From Bacteroidota bacterium (GTDB lineage: Bacteria > Bacteroidota > Bacteroidia > Chitinophagales > Chitinophagaceae): a DNA stretch of 64,000 nucleotides. Shown here piece by piece: positions 39,316 to 49,390 of this stretch. Position 1 is the stretch's first letter. Every line of letters begins with the position of its first letter. The translations under genes were made by a program, and so were the position numbers. The DNA lies in contig CANGUG010000005.1 in NCBI GenBank assembly GCA_947457075.1, positions 1 to 64,000 on the forward strand, written 5' to 3'. The notes below the pieces were generated by a model. It was not told where the DNA came from. It was given only the letters and a program-made list of their open reading frames with translations, and ran no database searches.

Positions 39316-42300
39316 CTATCTCTGAATTATAACATAACCTTTAAATATTTGTGCATTGCCTGTGTTATCCACTGCCCTAAGTGAATAATAATAACCACCG
39401 TCCACTAAATCTTGACCCGCAAAATTGCCTGTACCTCTACCATTCCAATCATTATTATAATTACGGTTTGAATAAACCACATTACCCCATCTGTTAAAAA
39501 TTTCAATATCAATGGTCACATTGAATGGTTTAATAATGACAAAGTAATCGTTTACTCCATCATAATTTGGAGAGAACCCTTCTGGTATAGATAAATTTAA
39601 ATCACTCACCACATAGGTGGTTGGTGTTTTAGTGGTCAAAGGACTTGCACTTGTATTGGCTGTGGATTGCATTACAATGGTACCCCACTTGGTATTCGCA
39701 CTTACATAAGCAATATTAGACAGGTTGCCACTATATCCATTAGGCACCAAATTCATTACAAATTTTGCACTGTCTTTACCTAATCCATTTAAGGTACTTG
39801 ACGGTAAAGTCACATTGATATCCGAATTACCATTAAAACCTGCATTGGCTCTTAATCCACCCGATGCGGTATTGCTAATTACACTAAAGCTACTATTCAA
39901 CGGAACTGAATTTCTCAAGTTATCGGTTAACACCACATTGCTAATAGGGGTGTTAGATAAATTAGTCACAATTAATGTAAATGGATAATTATAACTCGAG
40001 TTGGGTTGTATAGAAGGAGGATACACAATTTTTTGTAGATGAATAATGGTATTAGGATCCAATATGGTTACATTAAAACCTGTGGTATCACTTTCAACAC
40101 CATTCACAGTTTGAGCAGCGGTGAAACGTCTTGTGCCAATAGTTGTGCCCAAAGCTGGTGTACCCGTTTGTCTGTTTCCTAAAAGGAAATAAGAGATACT
40201 TGCACCTGATAAACCAGAAACCTGCCCTCCTATATTGGATGGATTGGTTGAAACCCCTAAAACATAAGTGGAATCTATCACTGTTGGTGGTGGAGGTGCA
40301 ATAACAATAGTATCATTTACAAATGTGTTACTATATAATTGATTCAAGGTATCATAAGATCTTACTTGATAAATATACCTACCTATTAAAGTTGGCATAG
40401 CAGGTGGAGTTGTAGCACAGCTTAAAGTTCCACCATTACACCATACGGGCACGATACCTGAAGGCAAGGCATTTACAAATGAAGCTAGGCTTGTTGGAAT
40501 ACCTGGACGTCCAAAAATAAACCTTCCATTCTGCACTGTTGGCGGCGCTGGCGGTTGTGCATTATTAATAACTGTGATCACTACCGTTGCAGTCACCGTA
40601 CCTGATGCATTTGTTCCTGTAACTACATAAGAAGTTTGTGAGGAAACCGCCGATGGGGTTCCACTAATCACACCTGTTATAGTATTGAATGTTAATCCTG
40701 CAGGTAATCCTGGACTAATTGAATAGGAACTAATTGGTCCACCAGTAGCACTTGGATTTAAAGGAGTAATCGTAATTGTTTTAGTATAAACATTTGGACT
40801 TATATAACTTAAGCTAGCAGGAGGTGCAACATTTACTGTAATCACTACGGTGGCTGTTACTGTTCCTGTCGCATTCGTTCCTGTTACCACATAAGAAGTA
40901 GTTGTAGAAACAGCTGATGGCGTTCCACTTATTACACCTGTTGTAGTATTAAATGTCAAACCAGCTGGTAATCCTGGACTTATTGAATAGCTACTTATTG
41001 GTCCACCTGTAGCAGTTGGATTTAATGCAGTAATGGTGTTTCCGACAGTATATACATTTGGCGTCGTATAACTTAAAGTGGCAGGTGCAGCAACTACTAT
41101 GGTAATTACCACTGTTGCTGTTACGGTACCTGATGAATTGGTTCCTGTAACCACATATGAAGTTTGAGAAGAAACAGCAGTAGGTGTTCCTGAAATAACA
41201 CCTGTGGTTGTGTTGAATGTTAATCCAGCTGGTAATCCTGGACTAATTGAATAAGAACTGATTGTCCCCCCTGTTGAACTTGGGTTTAATGGACTAATTG
41301 CCGAACCAACAGGATATATATTTGGACTAGTATAACTTAAGGATGCAGGTGCAGCTGGTGCCCCTCCTCCTACTAATAAGGTAAATGTTGGAGGACTACC
41401 AGGTCCACTACATCCATAAGGAAGTTGGGTTGCATAAAAACTAAAAGTATAATTTCCAACTGAACTTGGAGGAATTGCAATTGTTAATGGACTGCCTCTT
41501 AATGCATAATTGATATTGTTTACAAAATTAGGCATTGGATTTGGCGCAATTGCATATAAAGAATAAGCATTTGGATTTCCAGCATTAACTATATAAGATA
41601 AACTGAAAGTAGTATCATTCACACCCACTCCTGCAGGAGGTATTACAGTCACTGAAGGAATTTGTATAGCAGTTACTGTAACTGTATTTGAAATTGCAAC
41701 CGTACAAACACCACTTCGAACAACTGCCATATAATTAGTACTTGCGGTTATAGTTCCCGTATTAAGTACATTGCTTGTAGCACCTACAATATTTGTCCAA
41801 TTACTAGTACCTACTGGCGTTGACATCCATTGTATAGCACCAGTTGATCCTGTTAAATTGATAGTAGTACTAGAACCCACACACACAGCAGTATCGGTTG
41901 CTGCAGCAGTACCTGGAACACTTAGTGGATCCACCATTACTGGTTTTGAGATGGAAGCATAACAGTTATCAGCACTTTGAATAGTTAAAATAACATTATA
42001 GTTTCCAGAATTCGTGTAGGTACGGCTTGCATTTTGTGTGGTCACTGCAGTAGAACCGTCACCAAAGTCCCAAGTATAACTTGAAATAGGCGAATTGGTA
42101 GTAGCATTTACCACACTCGTATTGGTAAAGTTAATCGATGTTAAACCAACGCAAACCTGACTATTGCTTAAAGTAAAGTCGGCGGTAGGCGCAGGTGTAT
42201 TATTAATATTTATATTAAAATCACTTGTATAAGCCGAAACTCCACAAGCATTTACCGCTCTCACTTTTACAGTGGCGGCACCTGCAGTATTACCTGCCAA

Positions 42301-45300
42301 GGTATTTAAAGCAGTACTTGTTGAAGTTGTTGCAGTTATATTACCAGTGATTACCCACTCGTAACTAGTTGCACCAGTTACATTTGGAATGGTATATACT
42401 GCGTTAGAACCTAAACATAAAGTATTTAAACCTGCAATCGCCGTTGGTGTTGCAGGTACTGAATTCACATTAATGGTAATGGCATTTGAAGTTGCAGGAG
42501 AACCTGTTACACAACTTGCAATGCTGGAAGTCATGATTACCGAAACAACGTCGTTATTGCTCAAAGTACTATTGGTATAAGTAGCGCTATTTACTCCTAC
42601 ATTTGTGCCATTTAATTTCCATTGATAGGTTGGTGTAATTCCACCATTTACTGCAGTAGCAGTAAAGGTTACTGCTTCACCTACACATATGGTATTGGAT
42701 GTTGCACTTGAAACAATGGTTACCTGTGCTGGCAAAGTAGTGCTTACTGTTGCTAACCCGGTTGGTACTAGTATTGTAGTTGCATTAACAGAACTAAAGA
42801 TAATATTACCTCCATCTCCATTGAATGCATTGGTAGATAACCTTACAAAAATGCTAGTATTGGTTACGGTACCACTTGAAGGAGTTAAACTTAATGTGGT
42901 AGAATAAGTTCCACCAGCAGTTGTTGAAAGTTCGTAACCAGCAGGCGCAGTAATGACTAAATTATTGGTTAAGCTAGTTGCACTAACTGAAATTGATTGT
43001 GCATTAGAAGTTACCCCAAAACAACCAACAGAAGGTGACAATGTACCCGATACGGTTATTGTTGGAACAGTTACATTTAAATTATAAGAAACATTTTTAC
43101 CACAAATAGCATAAGTGATACTCACCGTACCAAGTGCTACCCCAGTAACCACCCCCGTATTATTGACTGTTGCAATACTTGTGTTGGAACTAGACCAAGT
43201 ACCACCAGTCAACATATTTGACAAAGCCACTGTACTACCAGCTGTAATATTTGTTACATTTCCTGCAGCAACAATGGGAGGAATAAATCCGTCAACAAAA
43301 TTAGAAGCTGTTCCATTTAATGTTACACCCGTAATAGCTCCATCCAAAGAATTGCTTGTATTGTTTTTTAAAGTAGTTATAGAAGTATTATTTCCATTGG
43401 CTATACCTTGATCAAAATTATAATAGGCAACCAATCCAGTTTCGTTGCCAGCTAGGGCAACATTCATATTGGTTGAAATTTCAGAAGCCGATCTAGCTGT
43501 ATTCCAAATTCTAACTTCATCAATACTACCATTAAAAAATCTTGATGCGCCAGCTGAAAAATCCTGTCCAATAATAACTGGATCGGAATTAGCAACTGTT
43601 GTCAATGGAGTTCCAGTAATTGTTTGTTCTACTCCATTGATATATATTTTTCTAGTTCCATTATTATTCACTGCAGCAATATGTTGCCATTTATTTAAAG
43701 ACAATACCCCATTGCTTGTAGACATTTCATCAAAACTAATTCCAGAATTATCCCCAGTTCCATTTAATCTTAAAATATAACCGTTAGATGAATTCACATG
43801 ATACTTACTTACAATTCCACCCAACCAATTAAAGGTTGTTGGTTTGATCCATGCTTCAATGGTATAATTGGTTGTTAAGTCCAATGCATTATTATCTGCA
43901 ATAGTTACAATATCACTTGCCCCATCTAAATTCAACGCATTGTCCGTATTTACAGTAACCGTTACTGTTTTAGATGTTGCACCTGTTGAAGCAATTGTTA
44001 TATTTCCAGCATTTGCAGTAGTTGCACTATTTGTTAATCGAACAAAAATGGTGGTATTGGATAAGGTACCAGCACTTGGTGTTAATGTAATGGAAGAAGT
44101 ATAAGTACCATTTGCAACAGTGGAAACCTGTACACCTGTTGGGGCAGTCACCGTAACATTAGCGGACAAATCCGTTCCTGAAACAGTTATAGGCTGAGGG
44201 GTAATGATACAACCAGAACAACTGGTTAAAGTATTTAAAGTTGTTGAATTTAAGATAGTATTAATTACATTCAAATTATATGCAACAGTTTTTCCACAAA
44301 TAGTATAAGAAACAGAAACAGTACCAGCTGCTATCCCAGTTACCAAACCAGTACTACTGACAGTTGCTTTACTTGCATTTGAGCTAGACCATGTGCCACC
44401 TGTTAAACCATTAGATAATTGCAAAGTATTTGCTACAGCCACAGTTGTTGCAGACCCAGTTGCAGTGATATTAGGTACAAATCCGTCTACAAAATTAGAG
44501 GTAGTGCCTGCGTTCAAAGGGATACCACTAAATGTTCCATGAATTCCATTATTTGATTTATCTAATAAAGAGGTAATTGATGTATTTGTTCCATTAGCAA
44601 CACCTTGATTAAATGAATAATATGCACTAAGTCCTGTTTCATTTCCAATTAATTCATTCAAATAATTATTTTGAATTTGAGATGCAGTTCTGGCTACATT
44701 CCAAATTCTCAACTCATCAATACCCCCTTTGAAGAAATAACGAAGTGCGCTTTGATTATCAGCGCCAATTAATACTTTTACTGAAGTCAGATTACTAGTA
44801 ACACTAGCTGTTTGATTTACGGAATTTACTAAAGCACCATCAACATAAAGTTTAATTGTACTTCCATCAAATACGCCAGCTAAATGATGCCATTCATTCT
44901 CTGGCAATGCAGTTAAACCTGCAACAGAATATGGAGCAGCACCAGTTTCTCTCTGAAAAACAGGTATACCACCAGAGGAAAGTCTTAATTTGTAATTTGC
45001 ATTAGCACTAACTGCATCAAATTTAGAAACAATTACTGCTTCAATTCCAGTTGCTTGTCTATTTACCCAAGCTTCTAATGTGAAATTGGCAGTTCCTCCA
45101 AAACTTAAATTTGCATTGTTTCCAACGTTATCTAAAATAACATAGTCATTAGTACCGTCAAACTTCAACGCATTGTCTGTATTCGTTGTTACTGTAATTG
45201 TTTTAGCAGTTGCTCCAGTTGAAGTAATTGAAATTACACCTGAATTTGCAGTGGTTGCATTATTGGTTAACCTTGCAAAAATTGTAGTTGCGGATACAGT

Positions 45301-46470
45301 AGCACTAGTTTGTGTTAAAGTAATAGTACTTGCATATCCACTACTTGCGTTGGTCGAAATCTGCAAACCCGTAGGCGCTGTCACCACAATATTATTGGTT
45401 AAATATTGTCCAGCTACTGTAAAGGATTGAGGTGAAACCGTACATCCTGAACAAGTAACGAATGTATTTAAAGTACCCGTTGTAGTAATTGTAGGAACCG
45501 CATCATTGTCCGTTATATTCCCCGTAGCCGATTTACTACCAATACTTAATATTAAAGTTTTAGTTGATTCAATTGTAGCATCATCAATTGTAGTAACTGT
45601 AATTGTGAATGAACTTACTCCACCTGGGACTGTAATGGTCCCGTCACCATTATTAACTACTCCATTTGAAAATGTATATGTTGAATTATAATCAACAGTT
45701 GAACTAGCGGTACCTGAAGACAAGAAAGTATAAACCTGCGGAACTCCTGCGCTAGTTGCACTTGATAATGCTACAGTATATACTAAATTATTCCCTTCAA
45801 CGACACTTGCATTGGTTAAAGTTATGGTAGAAGGTTGAGGCGAGTTACTTAATTCTGAATTTAATGCTGTCAGCAAACCATTGGTTGCCGCATTTCCTGA
45901 TCGGTTTTCGCCGTCTGTAAAAGTAAATGTACTAGAATAAGCCTTTAAACCTAAGGAACTACTTGAGTTTGATGTACTTCCTCCAATTATATTTAATGTT
46001 GAACTATTAAATGTAATGGATGCAGATTGACCAACATCAATAATAAACCCAAAAACTTCAATGGTACTTCCACTTGTTTCTCTCCAGTTTAATGCTCCAG
46101 TTAAAGTAATTACTGAATTTACTGCTTGCGGGGAGGTAGCCCCGGCAGCTAAATAAATTTTAATGTTTCCTGATAAATCATTCCCTTGGGTCCCCCCAAA
46201 TGTACCTGCATAAGATTGGCCAAAACTAACCCTAGCAATACCTAAACTTGATAAATTTTTAATATTATTAGCCTGGTTGGTATTGGATCCCTGTGTTCCA
46301 ATATACCCTTTTGAAAAAGTTAAGCTAACTTGTCCAATTGATTGAGAAACAATCAAAATTGTGGCCAATACCAATAAAAATCTCAAACTTTTAGCGAACA
46401 TCCAATTCACAGAAAACTTTGATTTTGTAGCATTAAAAAAAGACATATGTAAATAAATTATATATTTCAA
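39316..46470 (-). CDS. Giant T9SS-secreted adhesin-like protein with type B C-terminal domain
   Basis: 2384 aa, the largest gene here. A hydrophobic signal region (FLLVLATILIVSQSIGQ, about 31-47) precedes a Calx-beta domain (about 215-324). Two copies of a module follow: a 108-residue beta repeat with CSGC, a LamG-like domain (ALKFDGTNDYVILD and ALNLDGASDIVTIAD) and a Big_2-like domain (about 325-737 and 738-1135). Then come a third beta repeat, Ig-like segments and a PKD domain (WDFGDGS, about 1470). Three near-identical 88-residue putative-Ig repeats (about 1708-1968) and a type B C-terminal domain (about 2295-2384, GFSPNYDGVNDYF, FNRWG) complete it. Type B domains direct T9SS export and SprF-dependent attachment. 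Start 46470 or 46446. Confidence 0.9.
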   Translation of the reverse strand: MKYIIYLHMSFFNATKSKFSVNWMFAKSLRFLLVLATILIVSQSIGQVSLTFSKGYIGTQGSNTNQANNIKNLSSLGIARVSFGQSYAGTFGGTQGNDLSGNIKIYLAAGATSPQAVNSVITLTGALNWRETSGSTIEVFGFIIDVGQSASITFNSSTLNIIGGSTSNSSSSLGLKAYSSTFTFTDGENRSGNAATNGLLTALNSELSNSPQPSTITLTNASVVEGNNLVYTVALSSATSAGVPQVYTFLSSGTASSTVDYNSTYTFSNGVVNNGDGTITVPGGVSSFTITVTTIDDATIESTKTLILSIGSKSATGNITDNDAVPTITTTGTLNTFVTCSGCTVSPQSFTVAGQYLTNNIVVTAPTGLQISTNASSGYASTITLTQTSATVSATTIFARLTNNATTANSGVISITSTGATAKTITVTTNTDNALKFDGTNDYVILDNVGNNANLSFGGTANFTLEAWVNRQATGIEAVIVSKFDAVSANANYKLRLSSGGIPVFQRETGAAPYSVAGLTALPENEWHHLAGVFDGSTIKLYVDGALVNSVNQTASVTSNLTSVKVLIGADNQSALRYFFKGGIDELRIWNVARTASQIQNNYLNELIGNETGLSAYYSFNQGVANGTNTSITSLLDKSNNGIHGTFSGIPLNAGTTSNFVDGFVPNITATGSATTVAVANTLQLSNGLTGGTWSSSNASKATVSSTGLVTGIAAGTVSVSYTICGKTVAYNLNVINTILNSTTLNTLTSCSGCIITPQPITVSGTDLSANVTVTAPTGVQVSTVANGTYTSSITLTPSAGTLSNTTIFVRLTNSATTANAGNITIASTGATSKTVTVTVNTDNALNLDGASDIVTIADNNALDLTTNYTIEAWIKPTTFNWLGGIVSKYHVNSSNGYILRLNGTGDNSGISFDEMSTSNGVLSLNKWQHIAAVNNNGTRKIYINGVEQTITGTPLTTVANSDPVIIGQDFSAGASRFFNGSIDEVRIWNTARSASEISTNMNVALAGNETGLVAYYNFDQGIANGNNTSITTLKNNTSNSLDGAITGVTLNGTASNFVDGFIPPIVAAGNVTNITAGSTVALSNMLTGGTWSSSNTSIATVNNTGVVTGVALGTVSITYAICGKNVSYNLNVTVPTITVSGTLSPSVGCFGVTSNAQSISVSATSLTNNLVITAPAGYELSTTAGGTYSTTLSLTPSSGTVTNTSIFVRLSTNAFNGDGGNIIFSSVNATTILVPTGLATVSTTLPAQVTIVSSATSNTICVGEAVTFTATAVNGGITPTYQWKLNGTNVGVNSATYTNSTLSNNDVVSVIMTSSIASCVTGSPATSNAITINVNSVPATPTAIAGLNTLCLGSNAVYTIPNVTGATSYEWVITGNITATTSTSTALNTLAGNTAGAATVKVRAVNACGVSAYTSDFNININNTPAPTADFTLSNSQVCVGLTSINFTNTSVVNATTNSPISSYTWDFGDGSTAVTTQNASRTYTNSGNYNVILTIQSADNCYASISKPVMVDPLSVPGTAAATDTAVCVGSSTTINLTGSTGAIQWMSTPVGTSNWTNIVGATSNVLNTGTITASTNYMAVVRSGVCTVAISNTVTVTAIQIPSVTVIPPAGVGVNDTTFSLSYIVNAGNPNAYSLYAIAPNPMPNFVNNINYALRGSPLTIAIPPSSVGNYTFSFYATQLPYGCSGPGSPPTFTLLVGGGAPAAPASLSYTSPNIYPVGSAISPLNPSSTGGTISSYSISPGLPAGLTFNTTTGVISGTPTAVSSQTSYVVTGTNSSGTVTATVVITIVVAAPATLSYTTPNVYTVGNTITALNPTATGGPISSYSISPGLPAGLTFNTTTGVISGTPSAVSTTTSYVVTGTNATGTVTATVVITVNVAPPASLSYISPNVYTKTITITPLNPSATGGPISSYSISPGLPAGLTFNTITGVISGTPSAVSSQTSYVVTGTNASGTVTATVVITVINNAQPPAPPTVQNGRFIFGRPGIPTSLASFVNALPSGIVPVWCNGGTLSCATTPPAMPTLIGRYIYQVRSYDTLNQLYSNTFVNDTIVIAPPPPTVIDSTYVLGVSTNPSNIGGQVSGLSGASISYFLLGNRQTGTPALGTTIGTRRFTAAQTVNGVESDTTGFNVTILDPNTIIHLQKIVYPPSIQPNSSYNYPFTLIVTNLSNTPISNVVLTDNLRNSVPLNSSFSVISNTASGGLRANAGFNGNSDINVTLPSSTLNGLGKDSAKFVMNLVPNGYSGNLSNIAYVSANTKWGTIVMQSTANTSASPLTTKTPTTYVVSDLNLSIPEGFSPNYDGVNDYFVIIKPFNVTIDIEIFNRWGNVVYSNRNYNNDWNGRGTGNFAGQDLVDGGYYYSLRAVDNTGNAQIFKGYVIIQR
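40567..41358 (-). repeat. Three tandem 264-bp repeats within the adhesin gene
   Basis: Near-identical units start at about 40567, 40831 and 41095, each encoding an 88-residue putative-Ig domain with SSYSISPGLPAGLTFNT and GVISGTP. The spacing is 264 bp, close to exact, suggesting recent expansion or homogenisation. Confidence 0.85.
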
Positions 46471-46501
46471 TTTCGATATGTAAAAAATTATCGAATAAAT
46501 T

Positions 46502-46509
46502 CAAATATA
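46502..46509 (-). promoter_or_regulatory. -7 box, adhesin operon promoter
   Basis: On the minus strand this reads TATATTTG, matching TAnnTTTG, 31 nt before the first ATG at 46470. It supports transcription of the three-gene operon from here. No -33 element recognised. Confidence 0.4.
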
Positions 46510-46670
46510 ATAGATTTTCATCTACGATTATTTTCATTTATTGTATTAGTGCTATAAACTTTGTAACACATTAAAATATTCTTAATGTAATACGAATTAT
46601 ATATCATAAAAAGCTGATTATCAATAATTCGTTAAAATTATAAAGCTACTACTGTGGATAAATACTAAAC

Positions 46671-46702
46671 AAAAAAAGACCCCCAAACGGGGGTCTTTTT
46701 TT
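46671..46702. terminator. Terminator after dnaK (bidirectional)
   Basis: A 12-bp stem (AAAAAGACCCCC-AAAC-GGGGGTCTTTTT) with T-runs on both sides. It separates dnaK from the adhesin operon. Confidence 0.85.
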
Positions 46703-46754
46703 ACCAAAACCTTCTTAATCAATATTTATAGATAATTATCTATAAATAAATTTT

Positions 46755-48659
46755 TTATTTTACTTCTTCAAACTGAGCATCTTCAACGGTGTCATTGCTT
46801 GCACCACCATTTGCTTGACCAGCGTCAGCGGCTGGTGCACCAGCATTTGCACCTTCAGCTTGTGCTTTGTAAATATCCTCACTAGCAGCAGTCCATGCAG
46901 CGTTCATTGCTTCTAAAGCGGTATTCACTTGTGCTACATCCTGCGCTTGGTGAGCCGCTTTTAAAGATTCTAGAGCTGTTTCGATAGGTGCTTTTTTATC
47001 AGCTGGGATTTTATCGCCAAACTCTTTTAATTGCTTTTCCGTTTGGAATATTAAGCTATCTGCTTCATTTAATTTGTCCACTCTTTCTCTTTCTGCTTTA
47101 TCAGACGCTTCGTTGGCTTTTGCTTCGGCTTTCATTTTTTCAATTTCTTCCTTGGTTAAACCACTACCCGCTTCAATTCTGATTTTTTGTTCTTTACCAG
47201 TGCCTTTATCTTTTGCGCTTACGTTTAAAATACCGTTTGCATCAATATCAAAAGTCACTTCAATTTGAGGAACGCCTCTTGGTGCTGGTGGAATACCATC
47301 CAAGTTAAACATACCTAAACTCTTATTTTGATTCGCCATTGGACGTTCCCCTTGTAATACATGAATTTGTACACCAGGTTGATTATCGCTAGCTGTTGAA
47401 TACACTTCTGTTTTCTTTGTAGGGATAGTTGTGTTAGAAGCAATCATGGTTGTCATTACACCACCCATTGTTTCGATACCTAAGTTTAATGGAGTAACGT
47501 CTAATAATAAAACGTCTTTTACATCACCTGTTAATACTGCACCTTGGATACCTGCACCAATCGCTACCACTTCATCAGGGTTAACAGAGCGGTTTGGTTT
47601 TTTACCAAAGAACTTCTCTACTAATTCTTGTACTTTAGGAATTCTTGAAGAACCTCCTACTAAAATTACTTCATCAATTTGACCTACTGAGTAACCTGCA
47701 TCTTTCAAAGCTACTTCACAAGGTTTGATACAACGAGCAAATAAATTATCTGCTAAAGATTCAAATTTAGCTCTTGTTAATTTTACAACTAAGTGCTTTG
47801 GAACACCGTCCACAGCTGTGATATAAGGTAAGTTGATTTCAGTTTCTGTTGATGAACTTAATTCCACTTTTGCTTTCTCAGCCGCTTCTTTTAAACGTTG
47901 TAAAGCCATTGGATCTTTTCTTAAATCAATCGCTTCTTGATTTTTAAATTCGTCCGCCAAAAAGTCCATGATTACTTTATCAAAGTCATCACCACCTAAA
48001 TGTGTATCACCATTGGTAGATTTTACTTCAAATACACCATCTCCTAAATCCAAGATAGAAATATCGAAAGTACCTCCTCCTAAATCAAACACAGCGATTT
48101 TTTGTTCTACATTCTTTTTATCCAATCCATAAGCCAATGCAGCAGCTGTTGGCTCATTCACTATACGACGAACATTTAATCCAGCAATTTCACCTGCTTC
48201 TTTTGTTGCTTGTCTTTGTGCATCATTAAAGTAAGCAGGTACAGTAATAACTGCTTCAGTTACTTCCTGACCTAAATAATCTTCTGCGGTTTTTTTCATC
48301 TTTTGTAAAACCATTGCAGAAATTTCTTGAGGCGTATACATACGACCATCAATGTCCACACGAACAGTGTCGTTCTCTCCTTGTACGATTTTATAACTCC
48401 AATGAGATTTCTCTTCAGTTACTTCATTAAAACGACGACCCATAAAACGCTTCACACTTGAGATAGTGTTTTCTGGATTCGTGATAGCTTGTCTTTTTGC
48501 AGGATCTCCCACTTTACGCTCGCCATTCTTTAAAAAAGCGACAACCGAAGGCGTGGTTCTACGTCCTTCGTCATTTGCGATAACTACAGGTTCGCCACCT
48601 TCCATAACTGATACACAACTGTTTGTGGTACCTAAGTCAATTCCTATTATTTTTGCCAT
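46755..48659 (-). CDS. dnaK: Chaperone protein DnaK (Hsp70)
   Basis: 634 aa, full length. N-terminal ATPase with [12 protein letters not shown] (phosphate 1 motif) and [16 protein letters not shown] (phosphate 2), substrate domain and a Gly/Ala-rich tail ending with [13 protein letters not shown], the typical DnaK C-terminus that binds client tails. Folds and remodels proteins with J proteins and GrpE (neither adjacent). The leader has a perfect inverted repeat that pairs the start codon, described separately. A terminator lies downstream. Confidence 0.99.
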   Translation of the reverse strand: MAKIIGIDLGTTNSCVSVMEGGEPVVIANDEGRRTTPSVVAFLKNGERKVGDPAKRQAITNPENTISSVKRFMGRRFNEVTEEKSHWSYKIVQGENDTVRVDIDGRMYTPQEISAMVLQKMKKTAEDYLGQEVTEAVITVPAYFNDAQRQATKEAGEIAGLNVRRIVNEPTAAALAYGLDKKNVEQKIAVFDLGGGTFDISILDLGDGVFEVKSTNGDTHLGGDDFDKVIMDFLADEFKNQEAIDLRKDPMALQRLKEAAEKAKVELSSSTETEINLPYITAVDGVPKHLVVKLTRAKFESLADNLFARCIKPCEVALKDAGYSVGQIDEVILVGGSSRIPKVQELVEKFFGKKPNRSVNPDEVVAIGAGIQGAVLTGDVKDVLLLDVTPLNLGIETMGGVMTTMIASNTTIPTKKTEVYSTASDNQPGVQIHVLQGERPMANQNKSLGMFNLDGIPPAPRGVPQIEVTFDIDANGILNVSAKDKGTGKEQKIRIEAGSGLTKEEIEKMKAEAKANEASDKAERERVDKLNEADSLIFQTEKQLKEFGDKIPADKKAPIETALESLKAAHQAQDVAQVNTALEAMNAAWTAASEDIYKAQAEGANAGAPAADAGQANGGASNDTVEDAQFEEVK

Positions 48660-48708
48660 AATGATTGATTTTCAATGATTAATTACTAGATAATAGTCAA
48701 TCATTATG
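48657..48708 (-). promoter_or_regulatory. dnaK leader hairpin sequestering the start codon
   Basis: On the minus strand CATAATGATTGA (48708-48697) is perfectly complementary over 12 bp to TCAATCATTATG (48668-48657), whose last three bases are the dnaK ATG. The loop is 28 nt. The stem is AU-rich, so it would melt on warming. Shorter ATTGA-AAA-TCAAT pairing inside the loop could compete. Confidence 0.55.
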
Positions 48709-48820
48709 CCACAATGACTTAAGGGAGGATGAGGTGTAAAAATGTCATAAAACCCTGTATTTGAGCCTTAAACTGGGTCAAAATTGGCATAAGCGTTAAA
48801 TAAACGAGCAGAAAAGGCAG

Positions 48821-49339
48821 TTAAATACCTTCAATATCTCCCGAGCTGGAGGCCTTGAAAGTGAAATTCTTTTGTGAGGTATAGCTAAAAATCACCACAA
48901 AGAAAGTGGTTACTATTTTTGCTGGCGTGGCATACCAGCCTAGATAATCTACAAATAACTTAAGGAAAACATAGTTTAATAAGATGCAACCCAACACCAC
49001 AAAGAAATACTTAAACAATTGTGCTGTTTTCTTTACCGAAGTTTCCTGGAAAACCACATACCTGCTTAAATAAAAACCAATGGGGAAAGTAACACAAAAG
49101 CTTACCATAAAGGAGGCGATATGCGGGCTAATGGTTAACCAGCCAATTTGAATAGGCATTTTATGAAATAGAAAATTATAGGAAAGATAAAAACCAAGAA
49201 TATCTAATAAGGTGTTTCCCCCACCACAAGCGGCATATCGAAAGGTATGGATAGGCATCACTCTCCTAAATACAGGATATACCCAATCAATTAGGTCAAG
49301 TATTAATTTGCTAATAAAATCGTGTAGTTTCAACATCAA
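48821..49339 (-). CDS. GtrA-family small membrane protein
   Basis: 172 aa with four hydrophobic segments (about 30-55, 65-90, 107-127, 135-155). It matches the GtrA family: FRYAACGGGNTLLDILGFYLS near the start and VVIFSYTSQKNFTFK near the end (the family K-[FW]-x-F tail). GtrA proteins help flip lipid-linked sugars for surface polysaccharides, usually beside a GtrB-type glycosyltransferase. No such partner is adjacent, so the substrate cannot be inferred. Confidence 0.85.
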   Translation of the reverse strand: MMLKLHDFISKLILDLIDWVYPVFRRVMPIHTFRYAACGGGNTLLDILGFYLSYNFLFHKMPIQIGWLTISPHIASFMVSFCVTFPIGFYLSRYVVFQETSVKKTAQLFKYFFVVLGCILLNYVFLKLFVDYLGWYATPAKIVTTFFVVIFSYTSQKNFTFKASSSGDIEGI

Positions 49340-49363
49340 TGCTCAAAGGTAATCTTAATTAAT

Positions 49364-49371
49364 TACTTTTG
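49364..49371 (+). promoter_or_regulatory. -7 box, argS promoter
   Basis: TACTTTTG matches TAnnTTTG, 19 nt before the argS ATG. No -33 recognised. Confidence 0.4.
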
Positions 49372-49390
49372 CAATCGGCAATCTAATTTT

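Noticed and set aside
40567..41358. CRISPR-like array
   Set aside because: Repeats are contiguous 264-bp coding units with no unique spacers; no cas genes.
42389..45691. Several plus-strand open frames opposite the adhesin gene (60-110 codons)
   Set aside because: They lie antisense to the repetitive Thr/Ser/Val-rich adhesin coding sequence, which generates long open frames by composition; no start signals or domains.
46671..46702. Attenuator or riboswitch upstream of the adhesin operon
   Set aside because: The hairpin is directly 3' of dnaK and symmetric, best explained as the dnaK terminator; the adhesin -7 box lies far downstream of it.
46975..47700. Plus-strand open frames inside dnaK
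   Set aside because: Antisense shadow frames to a highly conserved gene with no independent support.
48660..48820. CIRCE/HrcA operator in the dnaK upstream region
   Set aside because: The inverted repeat present is AT-rich and does not match TTAGCACTC-N9-GAGTGCTAA; it pairs with the start codon instead.
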